From the NCBI GenBank assembly GCA_045546275.1, contig JAZQCM010000014.1:62001-126000 (forward strand): DNA of 64,000 bases, written 5' to 3'. This DNA is from RGIG1927 sp045546275. GTDB lineage: Bacteria; Bacillota; Clostridia; UMGS1883. Of this stretch, positions 43,736 through 51,103 are shown one piece after another (position 1 is the first letter of the stretch; each line of letters starts with the position of its first letter). Both the position numbers and the translations under genes were made by a program. The notes beneath the pieces are model-generated. The model saw only the letters and a list, made by a program, of their open reading frames with translations, was not told the DNA's origin and ran no database searches.

Positions 43736-44392
43736 ATGGCAAAGATGGATGAAATTTTAGGCAAAGCAAAAGACATAGCAAGTGATGCTATGGAAAAAGC
43801 AAAAGAGTATGATTATAAAGGAAAAGCAGAAGAACTGAAAGAAAAGGCAACAGAAACAGTTGAAAAAGCAAAGGCTTATGATTATGAGGCGAAGGCAAAA
43901 GAGATGTCTGAAACTGTCAAGAATTATGATTATAAGAGCGAAGCTGAAAACATTAGAAATGGTGGCATTAAATATTTTTGGAATAAGCATAAGAAGTTAG
44001 CAATTATAGTATTAGTTGTATTAATAATTGGTGTTATTAAATTGTTTAGTGGTAATGGTAGTGATGCAATGTTCATAAGAAATGATGATACGGCTGTGGA
44101 CATTGCAATTGACCGTACATATAAAGCAGTAGGCGGAAAAGACCCTCAGTTTGTATCAGCTGACATTATAGAAAGAAACAAAAATAGTAACGGATATATA
44201 ATTGAAGTTATATGGAAGGAAGACACAGCATATAGGTTTACAACTAACTTTGTCGTGTTTGTAGGCATCAAGGATGATTCTGACAAAAATAACATTCAGT
44301 ATAGCTACAACTATTTCTTTACTCAAAGTGAAAATTATGAAAAAGAATTAGTCCCGAAATTAAAAGCTGAAGTAAATTGGGATAATCAGTAA
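43736..44392 (+). CDS. Membrane protein with N-terminal helical repeats
   Basis: 218 residues, GGAGAT before ATG 43736, 12 bases after the SLH gene. The first 75 residues hold three to four degenerate repeats of about 22 residues, recognisable by (K/N)-x-YDYK/E (KEYDYKGKAEELKEK, KAYDYEAKAKEMSE, KNYDYKSEAENI), likely coiled coil. One membrane segment at about residues 83-103 (KLAIIVLVVLIIGVIKLF) is followed by an extracellular beta-rich domain. Function unknown; probably co-transcribed with the SLH protein. Confidence 0.75.
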   Translation: MAKMDEILGKAKDIASDAMEKAKEYDYKGKAEELKEKATETVEKAKAYDYEAKAKEMSETVKNYDYKSEAENIRNGGIKYFWNKHKKLAIIVLVVLIIGVIKLFSGNGSDAMFIRNDDTAVDIAIDRTYKAVGGKDPQFVSADIIERNKNSNGYIIEVIWKEDTAYRFTTNFVVFVGIKDDSDKNNIQYSYNYFFTQSENYEKELVPKLKAEVNWDNQ

Positions 44393-44445
44393 AAGAGAAT
44401 AAAGTTAATGTTTGCATAGTAATAATTGAAAAACACAAAAAACAT

Positions 44446-44471
44446 CCCCTGAATTGTTGGGAGTTCAGGGG
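44446..44471 (+). promoter_or_regulatory. Perfect stem-loop overlapping the ribosome binding site of the 60-residue ORF
   Basis: CCCCTGAA and TTCAGGGG pair around a 10-base loop. The 3' strand of the stem runs into GGGGGTGA, the likely ribosome binding site, so the fold could mask translation. It has no T-run and is conserved in copy B (50490-50515). Confidence 0.7.
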
Positions 44472-44480
44472 GTGAGACTT

Positions 44481-44663
44481 TTGCTCAGAATTGTATTGGA
44501 AGATGATTCAATAGAAGTAGACGATATGATGGAGCAAAAACTTATTGAAATTGCAAATCATATAAATGCGATTATTGATATTGTGTGCGAATATCCGCAA
44601 TGTGACGAATGCGTTGTTCAGTTGAACGAATGCAGAAAAAAGATTAGAAAGTGTTTTAGATAA
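44481..44663 (+). CDS. 60-residue ORF upstream of the recombinase (copy A)
   Basis: TTG 44481 is spaced well for GGGGGTGA; an earlier TTG (44454) lies inside the stem-loop. The peptide reads LLRIVLEDDSIEVDDMMEQK and ends with a cysteine-rich segment (VCEYPQCDECVVQLNECRKK). The three to five cysteines could bind metal. No family recognised. Its intact second copy at 50525 with mostly conservative changes supports real coding. A small skin-encoded protein is the excision directionality factor in Clostridioides difficile, so this is a candidate for such a role; that is inference. Confidence 0.65.
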   Translation: MLRIVLEDDSIEVDDMMEQKLIEIANHINAIIDIVCEYPQCDECVVQLNECRKKIRKCFR

Positions 44664-44688
44664 AACAAATTAATAACTCCCACTAAGA

Positions 44689-44729
44689 GGCTGATATGGG
44701 TATAAATGATACCTGTATCAGTCTTTTTT
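44689..44729 (+). terminator. Terminator between the 60-residue ORF and the recombinase
   Basis: Fifteen-pair stem GGCTGATATGGGTAT / ATACCTGTATCAGTC (with G-T pairs), 5-base loop and T-run. It isolates recombinase expression from upstream genes. Confidence 0.88.
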
Positions 44730-44835
44730 AATGGCATTTAAGGAAAGTTTTTGCTTTTTGAGGAATTTAGGAGAATAATTAAGTTTGGGAGCCGTTATGA
44801 TAGTATTGCATCAATCTATTTTTAAGGAGTTATTA

Positions 44836-46566
44836 ATGATGGAAAACAAGAAAATTGCTGTTTATTCAAGAAAGTCAAAGTTTACAGGAAAAGGAGAAAG
44901 TATTGAAAATCAGATTGAATTATGTAAGGCATATATAAAGCAGAAAAATCCAAACATTACAGATGAAGATATTGTTGTGTATGAGGACGAGGGCTATTCG
45001 GGAAAGAACACTAACAGACCACAATTCCAACAGATGATGAAGGATGCAAAAGGAAAGAAGTTAAAAGGAATAGTTTGTTACAGATTAGACCGTATAAGCA
45101 GAAGCGTAAGTGACTTTACGCAGTTAATTACAGAGCTTGACGAATACGGAATGAGCTTTGACTCTATTAATGAGCAGTTTGATACATCCACATCAATGGG
45201 AAAAGCCATGATGTATATTTGTTCAATTTTTGCACAGTTGGAAAGAGAAACCATTGCAGAGAGAATAAGGGACAATATGCATGAACTTGCCAAAACGGGC
45301 AGATGGCTTGGCGGTAATACTCCCACAGGATATGAGAGTGAAAAGATTGTAGAGCGAGTAAATATAAACGGCAAAAATATGGAGGCATTTAAACTTAAAA
45401 CTATCCCCGAAGAAGCGGAAATAATAAAATTGATTTATGGTAAGTTTATTGAGTTTAACAGCCTTACAAAGACGGAGACATTTTTCTTGCAGAACCATAT
45501 AAAAACCAAGAACGGAAAAGACTTTACGAGATTTACCATAAGGACTATACTTCAAAATCCCGTGTACATGATTGCTGACGAAGATGCATGGAAATACTTT
45601 GAGGATTTGGGAGTTGAGATATACTCGGAAAAAGAAAAGTTTGATGGAGTACATGGCTTAATTGGCTACAATAAAACCTTGCACCGAACAGGCAAGGCTA
45701 ATATAGTAAAAAGCATTGACGAATGGATAATTGCAGTAGGTAAGCATAGGGGGATTATATCAGGTGCTGACTGGGTGAAAGCACAAAGACTTTTGGAGCA
45801 GAATGTGTCTAAGGCGTACAGAAAGCCGAGAAGTCATACGGCATTATTATCGGGATTATTGGTATGTGGGCATTGTGGTGGCTTTATGCGACCGAAGGTA
45901 TACAACAAGGACTTTGATGACGGAGAAAAAAGGTTTGGCTATTTGTGCGAAACTAAGGAAAAGAGCAGAAGACATAATTGCGATATGAAAAATCCCAACG
46001 GAAATACTTTAGACAGAGCTGTTTGTGAAGAAATAAAGAAGTTATCCGAACATGACAGCGAATTTATAACACAGTTGGAAAACAGCAAGAAGAAAATTGT
46101 ATCAAGTAGTGACGAGATAGATATGCAAATTGAGGCTTTAGAAAAGAGTATTGCGGAAAAGCAGAAGCAAATTAATAAACTTCTTGAAGCAATGGCGAAG
46201 GCTACGGGAGAATTTTCCAATGATTATATAAATCAGTATATAGAAGAATTGGGCGGAGAAATTAAAAAAGCTGAACAAAGATTAAAAGATTTGAAGAATG
46301 TGACAAGAGAGCATGAGCTATCAGATAGTGAGTTTGATATATTGAGAGACATTTTAAAATCCTTTGCGAATACCTTTGAGGCTATGAGCATTGAGCAAAA
46401 ACGAGCTGCTATAAGAGCATTTGTTAAAAAGATTGTTTGGGATGGGGAAAATGTGCACATGTATATGTATGGAAGTGACGAAAATTACCAGTTTGAGGTG
46501 GATTTTGACGGCGAAGAAAAAGGAGCCGTTACGAGGGCGTTGAAAACGAAATACTCATGCATTTAA
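44836..46566 (+). CDS. Large serine recombinase of the skin element (SpoIVCA-like)
   Basis: 576 residues from ATG 44836, after AAGGAG. The resolvase-type catalytic domain has the nucleophile Ser14 in VYSRKSK, the YRLDRISRS motif, and FAQLERETIAERIRDNM. The recombinase domain follows (TPTGYE...), then a zinc ribbon (CGHCGG near residues 344-349, partner cysteines in YLCE and HNCDMKN), and a long coiled coil (about residues 410-470) typical of large serine integrases. The last codons (KTKYSCI and stop) lie beyond the attachment core, within sigK sequence. On the excised circle the frame instead continues for 209 more residues. It is the likely enzyme that excises the element to rebuild sigK. 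Confidence 0.93.
   Translation: MMENKKIAVYSRKSKFTGKGESIENQIELCKAYIKQKNPNITDEDIVVYEDEGYSGKNTNRPQFQQMMKDAKGKKLKGIVCYRLDRISRSVSDFTQLITELDEYGMSFDSINEQFDTSTSMGKAMMYICSIFAQLERETIAERIRDNMHELAKTGRWLGGNTPTGYESEKIVERVNINGKNMEAFKLKTIPEEAEIIKLIYGKFIEFNSLTKTETFFLQNHIKTKNGKDFTRFTIRTILQNPVYMIADEDAWKYFEDLGVEIYSEKEKFDGVHGLIGYNKTLHRTGKANIVKSIDEWIIAVGKHRGIISGADWVKAQRLLEQNVSKAYRKPRSHTALLSGLLVCGHCGGFMRPKVYNKDFDDGEKRFGYLCETKEKSRRHNCDMKNPNGNTLDRAVCEEIKKLSEHDSEFITQLENSKKKIVSSSDEIDMQIEALEKSIAEKQKQINKLLEAMAKATGEFSNDYINQYIEELGGEIKKAEQRLKDLKNVTREHELSDSEFDILRDILKSFANTFEAMSIEQKRAAIRAFVKKIVWDGENVHMYMYGSDENYQFEVDFDGEEKGAVTRALKTKYSCI
46540..46546 (+). other. Right attachment core of the skin element (TTGAAAA)
   Basis: TTGAAAA in the context GGCG-TTGAAAA-CGAAATA, inside the last codons of the recombinase; identical to 36115-36121. 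Confidence 0.88.
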
Positions 46567-46895
46567 GGCACGAAAAAAAGTTCAACTCCAATGTGTCGCT
46601 GTCGGAGCCTATCGGTTACGATGCCGAGGGCAACGAAATAAGCCTGATGGATATACTGGTGGGCGACGGGGAGGATGTTTGCGAAATTGTTGACAAAAAG
46701 AGCAATTTTAAAAAGCTTTTTGAAAAGGTAAAGGGAATAAAGGATGCACGGGAAAAGGAAATAATTTACCTTCGCTACGGTCTTTGGGGCAAAAAGCCTT
46801 TAACCCAAAAGGAGGTTGCCGAAAAGCTTGGCATAAGCCGAAGCTATGTGTCACGGATTGAGAAAAAGGCAATTGAAAATCTCAGGGAGTGTTGA
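46542..46895 (+). CDS. sigK: RNA polymerase sigma-K, 3' part
   Basis: From the shared GAA codon this frame reads ENEILMHLRHEKKFNSNVSLSEPIGYDAEGNEISLMDIL (given here as NEILMHLRHEKK and SEPIGYDAEGNEISLMDIL), which is the SigK region 2/3 continuation, then region 4 with DAREKEIIYLRYGLWGKK and LTQKEVAEKLGISRSYVSRI. Fused to the 5' part it gives 223 residues with no missing segment. As it stands it has no start of its own; the in-frame ATG 46557 lacks a ribosome binding site. A terminator follows at once. Confidence 0.95.
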   Translation, partial: ENEILMHLRHEKKFNSNVSLSEPIGYDAEGNEISLMDILVGDGEDVCEIVDKKSNFKKLFEKVKGIKDAREKEIIYLRYGLWGKKPLTQKEVAEKLGISRSYVSRIEKKAIENLREC

Positions 46896-46900
46896 AAAAA

Positions 46901-46932
46901 GGGTGTAAAAAACTAATTGTTTTTTACACCCC
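46901..46932 (+). terminator. Terminator after the sigK 3' part
   Basis: Perfect stem GGGTGTAAAAAAC / GTTTTTTACACCC with a 6-base loop. Confidence 0.9.
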
Positions 46933-46935
46933 ATT

Positions 46936-47044
46936 TTTATCGAAATAATTAAGCAGATTACAGATAATTGCGATTTCTTCTTCGGTTAAGCCGTCTAATT
47001 GTTGTCAACCTCTAATAAATAGTCGGTGGAGATACGGAAAAGAT
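46936..47044 (-). pseudogene. Remnant of a second XRE repressor gene
   Basis: On the minus strand this matches the 3' third of the XRE gene at 41554-41841: FRISTDYLLEVDN then, after a 13-base deletion that shifts the frame, LDGLTEEEIAIIC and LNYFDK. The 5' two thirds are absent. It marks the left edge of a decayed second skin arm. Confidence 0.85.
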
Positions 47045-47062
47045 GGGATTAATGTGCATATG

Positions 47063-47092
47063 TTGACATAAAAGCGAAAAATATGCTACAAT
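47063..47092 (+). promoter_or_regulatory. SigA-type promoter of the leucine-rich-repeat gene
   Basis: TTGACA 47063-47068 and TACAAT 47087-47092, spacing 18; about 41 bases before the ATG. Confidence 0.7.
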
Positions 47093-47133
47093 GTGAGAGA
47101 ATGGATAGATGATGAAAGGGCGGTGCGAGTTAT

Positions 47134-50100
47134 ATGAAAAATAAGTGTTTGAAATTATTTTTTGTTTTATGTATATTGCTGTGTTCATTATTTGCTATTT
47201 CGGTTAATGTAAGTGCTGAAATTATTGATAGCGGTACTTGCGGAGATAATTTAACATGGACACTTGATGATGAAGGCGTACTGACTATAAGCGGCAGTGG
47301 TGAGATGCGAGATTATCCAAATCGACAGCCATGGTATTCGAAACGTCTTTCAATAAAAAACATAGTGATTGAAAATGCAGTGGCAAGTATAGGTGAAGGT
47401 GCATTCCTTGGTTGTGAGGAATTAAATAGTATAACAATCCCTGACGGCGTGACAAGTATAGGCGATTATGCATTTGAGGATTGTTATGATCTTATAAGTG
47501 CTAATATCCCCAACAGTGTAACAAGTATAGGTGATTATGCATTTGAAGGATGCCGTGAACTTACAAGTGTGACCATTCCTGAAAGTGTGACTGCCATAGG
47601 GATTGGCGCATTTTATTCATGTCATGGAGTTAAAACGATATATTGGAACGCGAAAAAATTTGAATATTATGCTCAAAGCGCTTTTTCCAGAGTCGGAAGC
47701 AGTGCGGGAGTCAGTGTAATATTTGGAGAATGCGTGGAAAGCATACCAAACTATGCGTTTTACGATTGCTATAACCTTGCAAGTGTGGAAATGGCGGATA
47801 ATGGTATGCTTATAGGTTCTCATGCATTTAGTGAATGCATTAATCTTACAAGTGTTACTATTCCTGAAAGTGTAACAAGTATAGGACATGATGCATTTGA
47901 GAATTGCAGTGGACTTGAAACAGTATATTGGAATGCGAAAAATGTTAACGGTTTCAGTAGCAAAAGTAGTGTTTTTAAAGGAGCAGGAAGCGAAGAAGGA
48001 TTTTGCGTAATATTTGGCGATGGTGTGGAAAGTATACCAGATTATGCATTTAAGGATTGTGATGGACTTACAAGTGTGACAATTTCCGACAGTATAACGA
48101 GTATAGGGGAAGAAGCATTTAATGGATGCAGTGGGCTTGAAACAGTATATTGGAATGCAGAAAATATTGAGGATTTTATATGTCCTTATTACGGATTTAC
48201 GAGTTATGACTGTCGTTTTGAAGGTGCAGGAACGGATAACGGATTAATTGTCATATTCGGCAATGGGGTTGAGAAAATACCGGCTTATGCATTTTATGAT
48301 TGCGATGAAATTATAAGTGTTACTATTCCCGACAGTGTAATGAGTATAGGAGAAGAAGCATTTTATTCTTGCAGTGGTATAGCGACTGTTAACATATCAA
48401 GTTTAGATGCCTGGTGTAATATTGATTTCACTTATATATACGCTAATCCGTTACATGGCGGTGCAGATTTATATCAGAACGGAGAATTGGTTACGGAGAT
48501 TGTTTTTCCGAAAGGAACAACACAAATACCGGATGTTGCATTTCGGGGTTGTAGGAGTCTGACAAGAGTAACAATTCCAAGCGGTGTGACAAATATAGAC
48601 AGTTATATGTTTTTCGGTTGCATCGGACTAAAAAATATAGAAGTGAATGGGGAGAACGAATATTATTCATCGCTTGATGGGGTATTGTTTAACAAGGATA
48701 AAACAGAGCTTGTGCTATATCCGTTCAACAAAGCAGATGCAAGATATACAATACCTTCGTCTGTAAATGTTGTTACGCGTGATTTTGTTAATACCAATAT
48801 AGAAGTGCTGAATATTGGCGAAAATGTTTCATCTATATCAATTTCAACGGACTGTATTAATCTTCATGAAATTAATGTTGATGGAGAAAACCGGTATTAC
48901 TGTTCAGAAAATGGAGTATTATTTAGTAACGATAAAACTATACTTATATGTTACCCGGTGGCCAAAACTGACAATGCTTATAATATTCCTGATACTGTGA
49001 CAGAAATAGACTGGCTTGCATTTGTCAATTGTAGCAAACTTGAAGTTGTCAGAATTCCTGAAAATGTTACAGATATGGGATTGTTTAGAGGCTGCATAAA
49101 TCTTCAAAAAATATACTGGGATGCAAAAAATATAACGACTACATACTATGGTTATGTATATACAGAACCAGAATTCGGACGTCAAGAGATTAGATATAAT
49201 AAGCCTTTTGAGGATGCTGGAAATAATGCAGACGGATATGAAGTCATTTTTGGTGAAGAGGTAGAGACAATTCCTGCAACTGTGTTCTATGGTTCAAAGA
49301 AGTTAAAGTGTGTAACATTTTCCAATAGCGTAAAAACAATACAGTTTTCGGCATTCGACAAATGTTACCAAATTGAAGATGTATATTACAACGGAACAGC
49401 GGAAGAGTGGGGCGAAATTTCTATTAAAGGTGGTAACGATTCATTGTCTAATGCAACCCTGCATTGCTCAGATGGTGGCACGATTTTCACTGTGGTAAGT
49501 CGAACAGGAACAACTAACGCTATGATTAACTCCATAACAAACTGTATAAGTGATGAGGAAGTAATTATAATACCGAATATATTGTATGGGAAAGAGATAA
49601 ACTCAATATCTCCGGATGCTTTCGATAATTGTAAAAATCTAAAAAGCATATTGGTTGCGGAAGATAATGCTTATTTTTCCTCTGAGGATGGTGTGCTATA
49701 TAATAAAGACAAAACGTCTTTACAGATCTGTCCTAAACTAAAAGAAGGGAACTTTACAATCCCTGACAGCGTGACATACATAGCCTATAATGCATTTTAT
49801 AATTGCAACAGAATAACACGAGTGAGCATTCCTGAAGGTGTGACAAGTATAGGAGATGATGCATTCTATGGATGCAGTGGACTTGAAACAGTATACTGGA
49901 ATGCAAAAGATGTTAAAAATCCATTCGATATAAGAACTGTCTTTTTGGGAGCAGGAAGCGAAGAAGGATTTTGCGTAATATTTGGCGATGGTGTGAAAAA
50001 CATACCCGAGTATGCATTTTGTAGCAGTAAAATTACAAGTATAATTGTACCGAAAAGCATTACAAGCATTGGTGATTATGCGTTTGAAGATTGTTACGAA

Positions 50101-50496
50101 TTGAAAAATGTATATTATGCAGGAAGTAAAGAAGACTGGGAGAATTTGAATATCGGCTATTATGGCAACGATTATTTGGTGAGCGCAACAATACATTTCA
50201 ATCAGAGTGGCTCTGAGATGTTACCAACGCCTGAAATTAAACTTTCCACTGCAGAAATAAGTATAACCGGCATTGCAGATGATTGTGAGATTAGTATCAT
50301 AACATTTAAAGACGGAGCGGTTACCGGAACAAAAACAATCCCCATTTCCAAAGATGGAGCAATACTTATTTCTGAAACAGGGCTTGATACAGAAAATGCT
50401 ACCGAGATAAGGGCATATTTGTGGGAGAGCATAAAGAGCATGAGACCTTTGTGTGAAGCACAGAGCATACAATTAAACACAAAAAACATCCCCTGA
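47134..50496 (+). CDS. Large secreted BspA-like leucine-rich-repeat surface protein
   Basis: 1120 residues with a signal peptide (residues 1-29, hydrophobic LFFVLCILLCSLFAISV). Most of the protein consists of LRR_5 (BspA-type) repeats of about 23 residues, marked by TSIGDYAFEDC, LTSVTIPESVT and similar, with interspersed GLETVYWNAK and VIFGDGVESIP units. The C-terminal 70 residues (ISITGIADDCEISI...) form a different beta domain. No sorting signal or SLH domain is present, so the anchor is unknown. BspA-like proteins bind host matrix or other microbes. Its stop codon lies in the copy B stem-loop. Its place corresponds to the SLH gene of the intact element. Confidence 0.88.
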   Translation: MKNKCLKLFFVLCILLCSLFAISVNVSAEIIDSGTCGDNLTWTLDDEGVLTISGSGEMRDYPNRQPWYSKRLSIKNIVIENAVASIGEGAFLGCEELNSITIPDGVTSIGDYAFEDCYDLISANIPNSVTSIGDYAFEGCRELTSVTIPESVTAIGIGAFYSCHGVKTIYWNAKKFEYYAQSAFSRVGSSAGVSVIFGECVESIPNYAFYDCYNLASVEMADNGMLIGSHAFSECINLTSVTIPESVTSIGHDAFENCSGLETVYWNAKNVNGFSSKSSVFKGAGSEEGFCVIFGDGVESIPDYAFKDCDGLTSVTISDSITSIGEEAFNGCSGLETVYWNAENIEDFICPYYGFTSYDCRFEGAGTDNGLIVIFGNGVEKIPAYAFYDCDEIISVTIPDSVMSIGEEAFYSCSGIATVNISSLDAWCNIDFTYIYANPLHGGADLYQNGELVTEIVFPKGTTQIPDVAFRGCRSLTRVTIPSGVTNIDSYMFFGCIGLKNIEVNGENEYYSSLDGVLFNKDKTELVLYPFNKADARYTIPSSVNVVTRDFVNTNIEVLNIGENVSSISISTDCINLHEINVDGENRYYCSENGVLFSNDKTILICYPVAKTDNAYNIPDTVTEIDWLAFVNCSKLEVVRIPENVTDMGLFRGCINLQKIYWDAKNITTTYYGYVYTEPEFGRQEIRYNKPFEDAGNNADGYEVIFGEEVETIPATVFYGSKKLKCVTFSNSVKTIQFSAFDKCYQIEDVYYNGTAEEWGEISIKGGNDSLSNATLHCSDGGTIFTVVSRTGTTNAMINSITNCISDEEVIIIPNILYGKEINSISPDAFDNCKNLKSILVAEDNAYFSSEDGVLYNKDKTSLQICPKLKEGNFTIPDSVTYIAYNAFYNCNRITRVSIPEGVTSIGDDAFYGCSGLETVYWNAKDVKNPFDIRTVFLGAGSEEGFCVIFGDGVKNIPEYAFCSSKITSIIVPKSITSIGDYAFEDCYELKNVYYAGSKEDWENLNIGYYGNDYLVSATIHFNQSGSEMLPTPEIKLSTAEISITGIADDCEISIITFKDGAVTGTKTIPISKDGAILISETGLDTENATEIRAYLWESIKSMRPLCEAQSIQLNTKNIP

Positions 50497-50515
50497 ATTG
50501 TTGGGAGTTCAGGGG
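50490..50515 (+). promoter_or_regulatory. Copy B of the CCCCTGAA/TTCAGGGG stem-loop
   Basis: Same perfect stem and loop as 44446-44471; here the upstream strand contains the stop codon of the leucine-rich-repeat gene. Confidence 0.7.
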
Positions 50516-50524
50516 GTGAGACTT

Positions 50525-50707
50525 TTGCTCAGAATTGTATTGGAAGATAATTCAATAGAAGTAGACGATATGATGGAACAAAAACTTATTGAAATTGCAA
50601 ATCATATAAATGCGATTATTGCTATTGTGTGCGAATATCCGCAATGTGACGAATGCGTTGTTCAGTTGAACGAATGCAGAAAAAAGATTAGAAGATGTTT
50701 TAGATAA
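50525..50707 (+). CDS. 60-residue ORF, copy B
   Basis: TTG start after GGGGGTGA, same length as copy A. Differences are few: aspartate to asparagine near the start, aspartate to alanine in NAIIAIV, and lysine to arginine in the final KIRRCFR. All cysteines are kept. Conservation of frame and cysteines in a decayed region suggests either recent duplication or continued use. Confidence 0.6.
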   Translation: MLRIVLEDNSIEVDDMMEQKLIEIANHINAIIAIVCEYPQCDECVVQLNECRKKIRRCFR

Positions 50708-50732
50708 AACAGATTAATAACTCCCAATAAGA

Positions 50733-50773
50733 GGCTGATATGGGTATAAATGATACCTGTATCAGTCTTTTTT
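50733..50773 (+). terminator. Terminator, copy B
   Basis: Same stem as 44689-44729 followed by a T-run. Confidence 0.85.
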
Positions 50774-50828
50774 AATGGCATTTAAGGAAAGTTTTTGCTT
50801 TTTGAGGAATTTAGGAGAATAATTAATT

Positions 50829-51050
50829 ATGGAAAACAAGAAAATTGCTGTTTATTCAAGAAAGTCAAAGCTTTTTGAAAAGGTAAAGGGAATAAAGGAT
50901 GCACGGGAAAAGGAAATAATTTATCTTCGCTACGGTCTTTGGGGCAAAAAGCCTTTAACCCAAAAAGAGGTTGCCGAAAAGCTTGGCATAAGCAGAAGCT
51001 ATGTGTCACGGATTGAGAAAAAGGCAATTGAAAATCTCAGGGAGTGTTGA
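50829..51050 (+). pseudogene. In-frame scar: recombinase codons 1-14 fused to sigK region 4
   Basis: The first 14 codons match the recombinase from its second methionine (MENKKIAVYSRKSK). From 50868 the sequence matches sigK 46713-46895 with only three differences in 183 bases. The junction shares AAAG between the two parents. About 1.8 kb, including the right attachment core, is missing relative to the intact arrangement. The fusion stays in frame and encodes 73 residues with a complete sigma region 4 helix-turn-helix. Probably non-functional, but a stand-alone region 4 peptide could be made. Confidence 0.85.
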
Positions 51051-51075
51051 CCCAAAAGTTAAAATATGGTATTAT
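51047..51075 (+). promoter_or_regulatory. SigA-type promoter overlapping the sigK copy B stop
   Basis: TTGACC 51047-51052 and TATTAT 51070-51075, spacing 17. The sigK stop TGA is part of the -35 box; the copy A flank lacks this promoter, so the copy B flank is probably the original chromosomal one. Confidence 0.7.
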
Positions 51076-51103
51076 TTAGTAAAACTACAAAGGAGTGTTA
51101 CAA

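Larger units (their letters stand above)
44431..44880 (+). repeat. Direct repeat, copy A (stem-loop, 60-residue ORF, terminator, recombinase start)
   Basis: Nearly identical to 50475-50870. Copy A has about 50 extra bases (44783-44833) just before the recombinase ATG that copy B lacks. Only a handful of point differences elsewhere, so the duplication is recent. Confidence 0.9.
36115..46546 (+). mobile_element. Skin-type sigK intervening element (10,425 bp)
   Basis: The element separates the two halves of sigK and is bounded by TTGAAAA direct repeats. One repeat copy plus the inner part is 10,425 bp. Joining the outer flanks at the repeat gives the codons for ARCIE-NEILMHLR without any gap. 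Contents: HTH tail ORF, winged-helix and HEPN-like gene pair, small ORF and helicase on the minus strand, two XRE regulators, SLH protein, coiled-coil membrane protein, stem-loop and 60-residue ORF, and a large serine recombinase at the right edge. The cargo is visibly richer in A+T than the host genes. Skin elements of Bacillus and Clostridioides are excised in the mother cell by such recombinases. Confidence 0.93.
50475..50870 (+). repeat. Direct repeat, copy B
   Basis: Matches 44431-44880 with about 50 bases missing before the recombinase ATG and a few point changes. It ends at recombinase codon 14 and continues directly into a copy of sigK. Confidence 0.9.

Noticed and set aside
44446..44471. 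Stem-loop as transcription terminator
   Set aside because: No T-run follows the stem; instead a ribosome binding site and an ORF do, so a translational role is more likely.
50829..51050. Second functional right end of the skin element
   Set aside because: The deletion removed the TTGAAAA core and most of the recombinase, so site-specific excision from copy B is not possible.
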